A DNA stretch of 35,038 nt, from the NCBI GenBank assembly GCA_002689605.1, contig NZGY01000117.1:15640-50677 (forward strand). The letters are read 5' to 3'. Shown here piece after piece: positions 9,345-17,274 of this stretch (the first letter of the stretch is position 1; every line of letters begins with the position of its first letter). The notes beneath the pieces were generated by a model. That model was not told the DNA's origin, did no database searches, and saw only the letters and a program-made list of their open reading frames with translations. Both the position numbers and the translations under genes were made by a program. This DNA comes from Filomicrobium sp. Lineage in GTDB: Bacteria > Pseudomonadota > Alphaproteobacteria > Rhizobiales > Hyphomicrobiaceae.

Positions 9345-10289
9345 GTGTCTGATGCGGCCTCTGAAATAATCCTGCACAATTATCCGCAATCGCCCGTTGC
9401 CGAAAAGGTCAGGGTTGCACTCGGTATTAAGCGCCTCGGTTGGCGGGACGTTGAAATCCCGCGCCTGCCACCAAAGCCAATGCTGACGCCACTGACCGGT
9501 GGTTATCGCCGCACTCCCGTCATGCAAATTGGCGCGGATATCTACTGTGACAGCCAGGAAATTGTCCGCGAGCTTGAACGGCGCCATCCCAACCCAACTT
9601 ATATGCCGACCACGGAAGTCGGCCTGATGTGGGCTCTCAGTCGTTGGACCGATGGCGCATTTTTTGATCTCGCAGTGAAGCTCGTTCTTGGTTCCGCAGG
9701 AGATGCATTGCCTCAAGACTTTGCTGAAGATCGCGGGCGTCTCTATCTGGGTGCAGACTGGGCCGAAGGCCTCAAGAAAGCCAATGCCCAGCTACCCCAT
9801 CTTGTATCGCAGATGCGTGCGCCGCTGTCATGGCTCAACATGCAACTGCGCGATGGCCGTCCCTTCTTGCTCGGCACAGAGCCAGCCGCTATCGATGCCC
9901 AGATCTACTATGTTGTCTGGTTTGTCCGTGGGCGTTGGGATGGTGGCCCTTCCATGCTCTCGGAGTTTACCGATTTGGTCCGATGGGAAACCAACGTCCG
10001 CGAACTTGGCCATGGACCTTACAGTGCGATGAGCCCTGAAGACGCCATTGCCCGTGCTAAGAGCCTCGATCCAGTAACACCAAAAGGTGTGGCCTCGAAT
10101 GATCCGCAAGGCCTAACAGTTGGCGTGCCGGTCACGGTTCACCCTGATGTGGATGGAGGAGAACAACCTGTCGAAGGCACTGTCCGCTATGCGGATGCAG
10201 AACCCCTTGCCGTTGAGAGGACCAGCGAAGAGGCCGGAACGGTTTGCGTTCACTTTCCTCGAGCTGGCTATCGAATAGATATAAGCTGA
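9345..10289 (+). CDS. Glutathione S-transferase family protein
   Basis: 314 residues. The N-terminal thioredoxin-like GST fold is clear: LHNYPQSPVAEKVRVAL supplies the glutathione-activating Ser or Thr region, RRTPVMQIG holds the cis-proline, and IYCDSQEIVRELE is the gamma-glutamyl-binding Ser-Gln turn position. A helical C-terminal domain follows, then an extra 60-residue beta-rich tail (VGVPVTVHPDVDG to the end) that ordinary GSTs lack. Glutathione conjugation or glutathione-dependent dehalogenation is likely. The latter would suit the upstream dehalogenase-like gene, but that is inference. The GTG start has AAGGAAC seven bases upstream. Confidence 0.88.
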   Translation: MSDAASEIILHNYPQSPVAEKVRVALGIKRLGWRDVEIPRLPPKPMLTPLTGGYRRTPVMQIGADIYCDSQEIVRELERRHPNPTYMPTTEVGLMWALSRWTDGAFFDLAVKLVLGSAGDALPQDFAEDRGRLYLGADWAEGLKKANAQLPHLVSQMRAPLSWLNMQLRDGRPFLLGTEPAAIDAQIYYVVWFVRGRWDGGPSMLSEFTDLVRWETNVRELGHGPYSAMSPEDAIARAKSLDPVTPKGVASNDPQGLTVGVPVTVHPDVDGGEQPVEGTVRYADAEPLAVERTSEEAGTVCVHFPRAGYRIDIS

Positions 10290-10300
10290 AAGTAGTTGTG

Positions 10301-10347
10301 GCAGCCAACGGGATGCAGATCAACTTCTCAGAGTTGATGTTGGCTGC
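10301..10347. terminator. Bipartite hairpin between convergent genes
   Basis: The outer stem GCAGCCAAC (10301-10309) pairs perfectly with GTTGGCTGC (10339-10347). The inner stem ATCAACT (10319-10325) pairs with AGTTGAT (10332-10338) around a six-base loop, leaving a nine-base bulge on one side only. It lies in the 78-base gap between the converging GST and glutamine-synthetase-like genes. There is no strong T tract on either side, so it may be a two-way terminator or an RNA-stabilising hairpin. Confidence 0.6.
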
Positions 10348-10367
10348 TGCTTGCCTTTCGTCCAATT

Positions 10368-11552
10368 CTAAAGAAGCGAAAAATACTCGCTTTGTTCCCA
10401 GTCGGAAATTGCAGAAATGTATCGCTCCCATTCGGCGCGTTTGAGTTGCGTGTAGTAATCCACAAACGTCTGTTCCAGCGCCACCCTGTAAAGATCTCTT
10501 GCTGCAAACAAGTTGATGGCTTCGCCGAGATTGGTTGGCAGTTTCGGCGCGCTGTCGTCGTACGGCTCCTCCACCGGCTCCGGTAAAGGCAGTCCGTTTC
10601 TGATCCCGCTCAATCCACTGAAGATCTGACTAGCGAATGCGTAATAGGGATTGGCTGCAGGTTCTGCGACCCGATTTTCGATACGGCTGGCATTGTGTCC
10701 TACTTGGAGCAAGGCGCGTATCATTGCACCGCGATTATCATGCGCCCATTGGATCCGATTGGGAGCAAGTTGATGGGGCTGATAGCGGCGATACCCATTC
10801 ACAGTCGGGGTCGTCAACAGGCATGACTCAGCTGCGTGCTGGAGGAGTCCTGCAATCCACTGCCCTCCCAGCAGTGACAACTTCCCATCTGCCCCAGGTA
10901 CGAAGATATTCTTGCCAGAGCTGGCATCGACAATTGATTGATGTAGATGCCAGCCACTTGCTGCACACGCGTTCAACTTGGGGCGACACATAAAGGTGGC
11001 ATGCAGCCCCTGGCGCGCGCATAACTGTTTCACCATTGAGCGGAACAAAACCATTGTGTCCGCCTGCTCAAGTGGATCACCAGGATCGAACACCACTTCC
11101 AGCTGACTAGGACCGAACTCAGCTTCTATCGCTCTGATGGATAGATTGAGAGCGATACAATGCGCGCGCAATTGATCAACGATGCCCTCGAAAGCATCGT
11201 ACCGCGACTCCCCCAGCAGCTCAAAGTTGCGGGTAATGTAAGAGACGTCTGCGGGCCTTGCCGGCATGCCACTGCTGGCTGGTTCAGCATGTGAGTCTTT
11301 GACCCTGAAGATGTGGAACTCGACCTCAAGTCCCGCAATCATTCGGTAGCCGGTGCTCGCCAACTCACTAACAGCTTTCTTGAGTACAGTGCGCGGCGCG
11401 AATGAGAGTGCTCCACCGTCTCGCGCGGTCTCTTCACCGCCGGTGTGGACATGAGGTGAGAAGGAGCTGTCCGGTGCATACCGTACGATCGAGGTTGCCC
11501 GGGCGACCTCATCGCCCAGACGATCCAACATGCGGCGGTCGACACCCGGCAT
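10368..11552 (-). CDS. Glutamine synthetase family catalytic domain, N-terminus replaced by cupin sequence
   Basis: From about residue 46 the 394-residue frame matches gamma-glutamyl-ligase-type glutamine synthetase homologues: [41 protein letters not shown] and [15 protein letters not shown], ending [10 protein letters not shown]. Such proteins usually have about 110 further residues forming the N-terminal beta-grasp domain, which contributes to the neighbouring subunit's active site. Here that domain is absent. Residues 1-41 ([13 protein letters not shown] through HVHTGGEE) instead belong to a ChrR-type cupin, and the join lies near base 11428. The ATG at 11552 is an internal methionine of the cupin, and an in-frame TGA lies just upstream at 11565-11567. 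The product is probably inactive or strongly altered. The catalytic part itself shows no internal stop. Confidence 0.75.
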   Translation of the reverse strand: MPGVDRRMLDRLGDEVARATSIVRYAPDSSFSPHVHTGGEETARDGGALSFAPRTVLKKAVSELASTGYRMIAGLEVEFHIFRVKDSHAEPASSGMPARPADVSYITRNFELLGESRYDAFEGIVDQLRAHCIALNLSIRAIEAEFGPSQLEVVFDPGDPLEQADTMVLFRSMVKQLCARQGLHATFMCRPKLNACAASGWHLHQSIVDASSGKNIFVPGADGKLSLLGGQWIAGLLQHAAESCLLTTPTVNGYRRYQPHQLAPNRIQWAHDNRGAMIRALLQVGHNASRIENRVAEPAANPYYAFASQIFSGLSGIRNGLPLPEPVEEPYDDSAPKLPTNLGEAINLFAARDLYRVALEQTFVDYYTQLKRAEWERYISAISDWEQSEYFSLL

Positions 11553-11624
11553 TGGTGATGCCTTTCAGGGGATTTTGGCAGCATGCATCGCCACCCGCTT
11601 TGAAAAATCTGCATTCAGTTCCAT
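11429..11624 (-). pseudogene. 5' remnant of a ChrR-type cupin gene with in-frame TGA
   Basis: A GGAG ribosome site six bases upstream precedes an ATG at 11624 and the frame MELNADFSKRVAMHAAKIP. A TGA follows at 11565-11567, and the same frame then resumes [17 protein letters not shown] and [20 protein letters not shown]. This is the start of the ChrR-like cupin family, including the HxH...E metal-ligand pattern (HVHTGGEE). In that family tryptophan normally follows the LP/IP, so the TGA replaces a TGG. After GGEE the cupin sequence breaks off and glutamine-synthetase sequence begins in the same frame. The gene is therefore broken twice, by a nonsense mutation and by a deletion that removed its 3' half. 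Confidence 0.75.
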
Positions 11625-11670
11625 CGGTATCTCCAATAACGTAGGGCGACGTCATGCTAATCATCTTGCT

Positions 11671-12291
11671 TTAACCAGCAATGCTCGGACGTGCAGCAAC
11701 CCGCTCATTCCATGCCGTTAAGTTGGCGCAGTCTGCCGGCACGTCAACCTTAGCTGCCGCTGCAAACCGCAATCCCGCGTAAGCCGTAATGTCGGCCACT
11801 GAGAAATCCTCGCCAGCCAGGTAAGGTTGCTTAGACAAAATGCCATCCAGATAACGCATCCCGGCAACCGCACGTTCTTTTTGGTGATTACCCCATTCTG
11901 CACATTGATAACCTTTAATGTCCGGTCCCAATCCTGGTGTCGCATGATGGAAGTAAGTGGCCACGGCATCAAGCAGTCCGGCCTCGGCCCATCGCTGCAT
12001 CATGTGAACAACCGCACGCTCTTTCGGTGTGCGCCCGGTGAGCGTTGGTTCGCCATCGAGATGATCGAGATATTCGGTGATCGCGGAACACTCGGCAATC
12101 GTTGTCCCGTCATCAAGCTCTAAGACAGGCACTGTCGCAGCGGGGTTCTTCGCCAAGAATTCTGGTTTCTTGTGCTCACCTTTGGTAACGTCGACACTCA
12201 CAAACTCAACCTTATCGGATAGCCCCTTTTCAGCAAGAGCGATCCGAACACGCGCAGAGTTAGGGAAGCCCTCGAACTCGTAAACCTGCAT
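11671..12291 (-). CDS. Glutathione S-transferase
   Basis: 206 residues, usual GST length. The N-terminal half has FEGFPNSARVRIALAEKG with the activating Ser, the cis-Pro in AATVPVLELDDG and the glutathione-binding ECSAITEYLD. The C-terminal helical domain includes the conserved N-capping segment LAGEDFSVADITAYAGL. It conjugates or reduces electrophiles with glutathione. It is divergent from the TetR gene, and the intervening DNA carries two matching palindromes, so it is probably repressed by that TetR protein and induced by an electrophile. The ATG start is the first in frame. Confidence 0.93.
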   Translation of the reverse strand: MQVYEFEGFPNSARVRIALAEKGLSDKVEFVSVDVTKGEHKKPEFLAKNPAATVPVLELDDGTTIAECSAITEYLDHLDGEPTLTGRTPKERAVVHMMQRWAEAGLLDAVATYFHHATPGLGPDIKGYQCAEWGNHQKERAVAGMRYLDGILSKQPYLAGEDFSVADITAYAGLRFAAAAKVDVPADCANLTAWNERVAARPSIAG

Positions 12292-12311
12292 CTTCTCAAT
12301 CCATCCATCTA

Positions 12312-12327
12312 TCTATCAGTCGATAGA
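12312..12327. promoter_or_regulatory. Palindromic operator 1 in GST-TetR divergent region
   Basis: TCTATCAGTCGATAGA is a perfect inverted repeat with six-base arms (TCTATC/GATAGA) and a four-base spacer. It lies about 20 bases upstream of the GST start. The same core CTATC-N4-GATAG recurs at 12362-12375. The spacing and symmetry are typical of TetR-family operators, so autorepression and GST repression by the adjacent TetR protein are inferred. Confidence 0.7.
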
Positions 12328-12361
12328 CAAAACTTGCCATCAGCATCAATCTATGTCAAGA

Positions 12362-12375
12362 CTATCTACTGATAG
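12362..12375. promoter_or_regulatory. Palindromic operator 2 in GST-TetR divergent region
   Basis: CTATCTACTGATAG repeats the CTATC-N4-GATAG pattern of the first site. Its centre is 49 bases from that of site 1, and it ends 24 bases before the TetR start codon. The two sites therefore flank both presumed promoters of the divergent pair. Confidence 0.7.
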
Positions 12376-12399
12376 GTTGGTTCACGAGGTGGTGAAGCT

Positions 12400-12948
12400 G
12401 TGTCGAACACGTTGGATACATTGCTTGATGCTGCAGAAAGCAGTATGCGCCTGCGCGGCTATCACGCCGTAAGCTTCCGGGAGTTAGCTGATGAGCTGGG
12501 CATCAAAAGCTCAAGCGTTCACTACTACTTCCGCAAGAAGGAAGACCTGGGGCTTGCGCTGATCGATCGTTACAAGGAGCGCTTCCTTGCAGCCATCGAA
12601 GCTGAGATTGCTGATGCCAAGACCGCAGAGCAGTATGTATTTGCCTTCACCCGAGTTTATCGCCAGGCACTGACAAGCTCTGACAAGATGTGCCTTTGCG
12701 GGTTGCTTGGCGCAGAAAGCAGTGGCCTTCCAGAACCGGTCGCTAGCGCCGTCGCAAGCTTCTTCGAGACGAACATCGACTGGCTCATCGCACACCTCCC
12801 AGCGGAACTACCACCAGCAGAGCGCCGGAAGACTGCACATCACATTGTGGCTACTCTCCAGGGCGCCATGATGCTTGCATCTAGCATGGGGAAACACCGC
12901 GTGTTCGACGGAGCTGTACAAGACCTCATGGCGTCATTGGATTTATGA
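12400..12948 (+). CDS. TetR family transcriptional regulator
   Basis: 182 residues. The N-terminal HTH is clear: RGYHAVSFRELADELGIKSSSVHYYFRKKEDLG. The ligand domain contains KMCLCGLLGAE, a cysteine-bearing motif seen in TetR proteins of the NemR/AcuR-like kind that respond to electrophiles; this sensing role is inferred. GTG 12400 is preceded by GAGGTGG with seven bases spacing. It is divergent from a GST gene, with two CTATC-N4-GATAG palindromes between them. Its stop overlaps the next start as ATGA, so the downstream amine oxidase gene was co-translated with it. Confidence 0.93.
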   Translation: MSNTLDTLLDAAESSMRLRGYHAVSFRELADELGIKSSSVHYYFRKKEDLGLALIDRYKERFLAAIEAEIADAKTAEQYVFAFTRVYRQALTSSDKMCLCGLLGAESSGLPEPVASAVASFFETNIDWLIAHLPAELPPAERRKTAHHIVATLQGAMMLASSMGKHRVFDGAVQDLMASLDL

Positions 12949-14042
12949 GGCTGACCAATATGCCCAGCAATTCCGATATTGACATTGCAGTTATCGGTGC
13001 CGGCCTTAGCGGGCTTGCGGCCGCGAACTTGTTGAAGGATGCCGGACGGCAGGTCCAGCTCTATGAAGCGGCAAGCAAGGTCGGAGGCCGGATTCAATCG
13101 TTCTTTGACCCACTCACTGACCAGCCTCTCGGCGACCGTGGCCCGACATGGGTTTGGCCAGAGTACCAACCGGCGATCAGCAAATGGTTGAAACATCTAA
13201 AAGCAGATGTTTTTGAGCAATACGCCCAAGGTCCATCGGTGGTTGAGACTAGTTTGGATCAGCCCGCTGGGGCGATGCACCTCCCAGCCCAACACGGTAG
13301 TATGCGGATAGCAGGCGGAACCGCGCGCCTGATTGACGAGTTATTATCCAGACTGCCTGCGAATACCATTTACACTGATCGGCCTGTGCAGAAGATCGAA
13401 GATGCGGGCAATCAGATCCTCCTGCATTTTGAGGACGACATCGTCAGAGCGCATCAACTTATCATTGCCGTTCCCCCCCGGATCGCCGCGCACACGATCG
13501 AATGGCAGCCATCCCTGACCGCTCAACTGACACAGTCTCTACACGCACTTGCTACCTCGATGGCTCCACACACAAAGGCTGTCATCGTCTACGCGCGTGC
13601 GTTCTGAAGATCGGCAGGCTTGTCGGGCCGCATTATGAGTCACGTCGTCCCACTCATGGAAGTTCATGATCATTGCAGTATTGACGGCGATACTGCCGCG
13701 TTGTTCGGGTTTGTTGGTTGGCCTTATTCCGTAAGAGCGGAACAACGCAGTCAGTTACAAACAGCTATCGTCGAGCAGCTAGTAAGATGTTTCGGGCAGG
13801 AGGCACTGTCACCTCTTCACGTGCTCGTTGAAGACTGGTCAGCGAATAAGTTCATCGTCCATCCATCAGACCTTGTTGGACCTCAAAGCCACCCAGCAGT
13901 TGGTCCCGAAATTGTACGCGTGCCCATTTGGCAGGGACGCCTCGTATTCGCTGCAGCCGAAACATCCAGACAGAGTCCTGGTTTGATAGACGGTGCTTTC
14001 TTTGCTGCCGAGACGGCGGCGCATTCCTTATTGGCCGGCTAA
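12945..14042 (+). pseudogene. Flavin amine oxidase (NAD(P)/FAD-dependent) split by an in-frame TGA
   Basis: Residues 1-220 begin with the FAD motif AVIGAGLSGLAAANLLKDAG and KVGGRIQSF, and run to VIVYARAF. A TGA then occurs at 13605-13607. The same frame continues without shift as RSAGLSGRIMSHVVPLMEVHDH, then ALFGFVGWP, EDWSANKFI and the FAD-closing FAAAETSRQSPGLIDGAFFAAETAA. In homologues the break position reads F-W-R/K-..-GLSG, so a TGG tryptophan has become TGA. The whole gene would be 365 codons, a normal length. Without readthrough only a non-functional half is made. It overlaps the TetR stop, suggesting it was once part of the same detoxification operon. An ATG at 12960 is an alternative start. 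Confidence 0.85.
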
Positions 14043-14125
14043 GATGCGAGAGGAATTTCCATCAACGCTGATCCCGGTAGTCCAGTTCTAAACCCAGGAC
14101 ACCAACTCGGAGGCTCTACGAAACA

Positions 14126-14175
14126 TTCATATGAAATTTCCCTTGATTTTTTCATGAACATGATATTCCATGAAA
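14126..14175. promoter_or_regulatory. Cluster of TTCATG palindromes upstream of the XRE-cupin regulator
   Basis: A perfect ten-base palindrome TTCATATGAA lies at 14126-14135. It is followed by TTTCATG at 14150-14156 and CATGAAA at 14169-14175, which form an inverted repeat with a 12-base spacer. All share the TTCATG half-site. They sit just before the start of the XRE-family gene, making an autoregulatory operator likely. Confidence 0.5.
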
Positions 14176-14191
14176 TCGATAAATTCCTTGA

Positions 14192-14809
14192 ATGTGGCCA
14201 GTCATGGGTGTTGCTGCACAACAGAGACTTCGTCCAGACGAAGACGTCGCCGGTGAAAACACCGGTTCAGTTGGTGCGGATATTCGGGCACTTCGGAAGA
14301 ATCGTTCCCTTACATTGACTGAGCTTGCAGACCGTCTCGGTCGCTCCGTTGGCTTCATCAGCCAAATCGAACGCGGGATTTCCGAACCCTCAATCAATGA
14401 TTTGCGAAACATCGCTGAAGTGTTCGACGTACCGCTCAGTTTCTTGTTCGGTGAAAACCGAAGTGATCCTGCTGAAGCGAAATATATTGTCCGGGCAAGT
14501 GGGCGCCGCCATCTCGGCAATGCCGAAGGCGGTCTAGTCGAGCAACTCCTGTCGCCAGATCTCAGTGGCTCGTTCGAGATTGTCCGCAGTGAGTTCGCGC
14601 CTAATTCTTCGCTGAAAAAACCAACGCAGCGCAATACGGAAGAGGCCGGATACATCGTCTCCGGAACGCTTGATTTGGAAATCGACGGTCGCTGGCATGC
14701 GCTTGAAGCTGGCGACTCCTTCAGGTTTGCCGGAGAGCCTTACCGCTGGCGCAACCAATCAAACCAACCCGCAATCGTGATCTGGGTGATCGCGCCTCCT
14801 ACTTACTAA
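14192..14809 (+). CDS. XRE-family transcriptional regulator with C-terminal cupin sensor domain
   Basis: 205 residues. A helix-turn-helix spans about residues 28-82 (IRALRKNRSLTLTELADRL, SVGFISQIERG and PSINDLRNIAEVF). A cupin domain follows (NTEEAGYIVSGTLDLEIDG, HALEAGDSFRF, YRWRNQSNQPAIVIWV). This architecture is common among regulators of amine and amino-acid catabolism, with the cupin presumed to bind the inducer. The metal-ligand histidines are mostly absent, so it probably senses rather than catalyses. The next gene starts 20 bases downstream, so it probably controls, and is transcribed with, the two flavoprotein genes. ATG 14192 and ATG 14204 are both possible starts; neither has a strong ribosome site. 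Confidence 0.88.
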   Translation: MWPVMGVAAQQRLRPDEDVAGENTGSVGADIRALRKNRSLTLTELADRLGRSVGFISQIERGISEPSINDLRNIAEVFDVPLSFLFGENRSDPAEAKYIVRASGRRHLGNAEGGLVEQLLSPDLSGSFEIVRSEFAPNSSLKKPTQRNTEEAGYIVSGTLDLEIDGRWHALEAGDSFRFAGEPYRWRNQSNQPAIVIWVIAPPTY

Positions 14810-14829
14810 TTCGAATTTGGAGAACCGCA

Positions 14830-17274
14830 GTGTCAGATTTTCCTTCTACCGCACGCGTCGTCATTATCGGTGGCGGAGCCGTGGGCGTATCTGGCTTGTA
14901 TCACCTGGCTAAATCTGGATGGACCGATTGTGTTCTTTTGGAAAAGAATGAGCTGACGTCAGGCTCAACATGGCATGCCGCAGGTAACTGCCCGAACTTT
15001 AGTGGTTCATGGGCAGTGATGAACATGCAGCGTTATTCGCTGGAGATGTATCGTGGCCTGGCAGACGCTGTCGACTACCCGATGAACTATCATGTCACCG
15101 GTGCAATCCGCATCGCGCACACTAAGGAACGTATGCAGGAGTTCGAGAAGGTCGCCGGTATGGGCCGCTATCAAGGTTTGCAGATGGACATCTGTACGCC
15201 AAAAGAACTGCAAGAGCATTGCCCGTTCATGGAAACGCATGATCTTGCTGGCGGCCTGTGGGATCCGTTGGACGGTGACATTGACCCGGCACAGCTGACC
15301 CAGGCGATGGCCAAGGGCGCACGGGATCTCGGGCAACGAATCATACGCTTTACACCTGCCACTGGTGTTGCGCGCGATGGCAACGAGTGGGTCGTTCAGA
15401 CCGAAAAAGGCGACATCCGCTGTGAGTATGTTGTCAATGCAGCAGGGTACTACGCCCAGCGCGTCGGCGAATGGTTCAAGCCTTATGGTGGGCGCACCGT
15501 CCCGATGGTGGTGATGAGCCACCAGTATTTTCTCACGGAGGAAATACCGGAGATCGAGGCCTGGACGAAAGAGAATGGCAGAAAGCTGCCAATGATCCGC
15601 AACGTCGATATCTCCTACTATCTGCGCCAGGACAAGCACGGCCTCAATCTCGGCCCTTATGAACGGAACTGCAAAGCGCACTGGGTGACGCCGGATGACC
15701 CGATGCCGGATGATTTCTCGTTCCAATTGTATCCGGATGACCTGGAGCGGCTCGAGTTCTATATCGAAGATGCGATTGGCCGAGTTCCTCTACTGGGCAC
15801 ACAAGGTGTTCGCCGTGTGATCAACGGTCCGATCCCTTATGCACCTGATGGATTGCCATTGATCGGTCCAATGCCTGGCGTCCGCAATGCTTTCGAGGCG
15901 CACGCATTCACCTTTGGCATTGTAAAGGCTGGTGGCGCGGGCAAGGTCCTCGCCGAGTGGATTACTGAGGGAACGACCGAATGGGATATGTGGGCGGTCG
16001 ATCCAAGACGCTACACCGACTATACCGATCATGATTATCGCTACCAAAAGGCTATGGAAACCTATGGCCATGAGTACGCAATGCATTTCCCTCACTTCGA
16101 GTGGCCCGCTGGACGAGACAAGAAGCATTCGCCAATCCACGAAAAGCTGAAAGCGCTTGGTGCGCAATTCGGTGCAGTGAATGGCTGGGAGCGTGCCAAT
16201 TGGTTCGCGGTCGAAGGTGATGACACATCACTCGAAACTGCTGAGACATGGGAACGAGATGGCCCATGGGAACCACGCATCCGGGAAGAATGTGAGGCGG
16301 TACGTGACCATGTTGGTGTTCTTGATCTGTGTGGCTTCTCGCGCTTCAAGCTGAGTGGTGATGGCGCTGCAGCTTGGTTGCGCACGCAGATTACCGGCGC
16401 TTTGCCGCGCGTAGGTAGGATCGGTCTTGGCTACTTCTCAGATGATAAAGGACGCATCGTCACTGAAATGTCAGTGATGCGTATCGCCGACGATGAGATC
16501 CTGCTGATCACAGCAGCGGCAGCGCAATGGCATGACTTTGAATTGATCTACAAATCACTGCCAGAAGGTCTGTCTCTGGTAGACCTGACTAAAGATTACA
16601 GCACCCTCGTGGTGACCGGTCCGGAATCTCGGACGCTGTTAGCGGGCATGACCGATGCTGATCTCACCCAACCATGGTTGACACATCAAGAAGCTCCAGT
16701 CGCAGGCCAAAGCGCTCGACTTGTCCGCGTTTCCTTCGCTGGAGAGTTGGGTTGGGAGATTCATGCAGTCAATGCCAATATTCCAGCGATATATGATGCG
16801 TTGATCGCGGGCGGTGCTAAGCCATACGGCATGTTTGCGATGAATGCTCTGCGCTTGGAAAAAGGCTACCGCGCATGGAAGGGTGACCTCTCAACAGACT
16901 ACACAATGCTCGCAGGTGGACTGGACCGCTTCATCAAATGGGATAAGCCCGACTTTGTTGGCAAAGAAGCTTTACAGCTTGAAAAGCAGCGCGGCTCAGC
17001 AAAGAGGTTTGTCACCTGCCTCGTTGATGCGAATGGTTGTGATGCACCCTACATGTCGACCATCTGGCACGGCGCCAAGTCGTCGGTGAGACAACATCCG
17101 GCGGATATGGCTATCGCGTTAACGCATCCATTGCGCTCGGGGTTGTGCGATCGGACCTGTCAGAACCTGGAACTGAACTTGAAGTCGAAATCTTCGGCCA
17201 GCGGTGCAAAGCCGTCGTACAGGAAGATCAACCACTTTGGGACCCTGAGAACGCGAGGTCGAGAGCATGAGTAA
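14830..17274 (+). CDS. Dimethylglycine/sarcosine dehydrogenase-like FAD-GcvT protein, C-terminus frameshifted
   Basis: The FAD-binding DAO domain has VVIIGGGAVGVSGLYHL and SGSTWHAAGN; His49 matches the histidine that holds FAD covalently in dimethylglycine dehydrogenase. A linking FAO_M segment and a GcvT-like folate-binding domain (GVLDLCGFSRFKLSG, VRVSFAGELGWEIH, ALRLEKGYRAWKGDLS) follow. After STIWHG the frame becomes nonsense. The -2/+1 frame from about 17072 reads VVGETTSGGYGYRVNASIAL and continues to PLWDPE, ending in TGA at 17268-17270, which overlaps the next ATG as ATGA. One G appears to be missing in GGCGCC at 17071-17076, where GGCGGCC would restore the family sequence. As written, the last 65 residues of the GcvT C-terminal barrel are scrambled. 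The GTG start has GGAG seven bases upstream. Confidence 0.9.
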   Translation: MSDFPSTARVVIIGGGAVGVSGLYHLAKSGWTDCVLLEKNELTSGSTWHAAGNCPNFSGSWAVMNMQRYSLEMYRGLADAVDYPMNYHVTGAIRIAHTKERMQEFEKVAGMGRYQGLQMDICTPKELQEHCPFMETHDLAGGLWDPLDGDIDPAQLTQAMAKGARDLGQRIIRFTPATGVARDGNEWVVQTEKGDIRCEYVVNAAGYYAQRVGEWFKPYGGRTVPMVVMSHQYFLTEEIPEIEAWTKENGRKLPMIRNVDISYYLRQDKHGLNLGPYERNCKAHWVTPDDPMPDDFSFQLYPDDLERLEFYIEDAIGRVPLLGTQGVRRVINGPIPYAPDGLPLIGPMPGVRNAFEAHAFTFGIVKAGGAGKVLAEWITEGTTEWDMWAVDPRRYTDYTDHDYRYQKAMETYGHEYAMHFPHFEWPAGRDKKHSPIHEKLKALGAQFGAVNGWERANWFAVEGDDTSLETAETWERDGPWEPRIREECEAVRDHVGVLDLCGFSRFKLSGDGAAAWLRTQITGALPRVGRIGLGYFSDDKGRIVTEMSVMRIADDEILLITAAAAQWHDFELIYKSLPEGLSLVDLTKDYSTLVVTGPESRTLLAGMTDADLTQPWLTHQEAPVAGQSARLVRVSFAGELGWEIHAVNANIPAIYDALIAGGAKPYGMFAMNALRLEKGYRAWKGDLSTDYTMLAGGLDRFIKWDKPDFVGKEALQLEKQRGSAKRFVTCLVDANGCDAPYMSTIWHGAKSSVRQHPADMAIALTHPLRSGLCDRTCQNLELNLKSKSSASGAKPSYRKINHFGTLRTRGREHE

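Noticed and set aside
11565-13607. TGA read as tryptophan (alternative genetic code) to rescue the cupin and amine oxidase.
   Set aside because: TGA ends several intact genes here in tight ATGA overlaps, TGG is used normally, and the cupin is also deleted, so decay or error is simpler.
15007-15726. 239-codon minus-strand ORF inside the first flavoprotein gene.
   Set aside because: Antisense to a conserved FAD domain, with low-complexity His/Arg-rich composition typical of a shadow frame.
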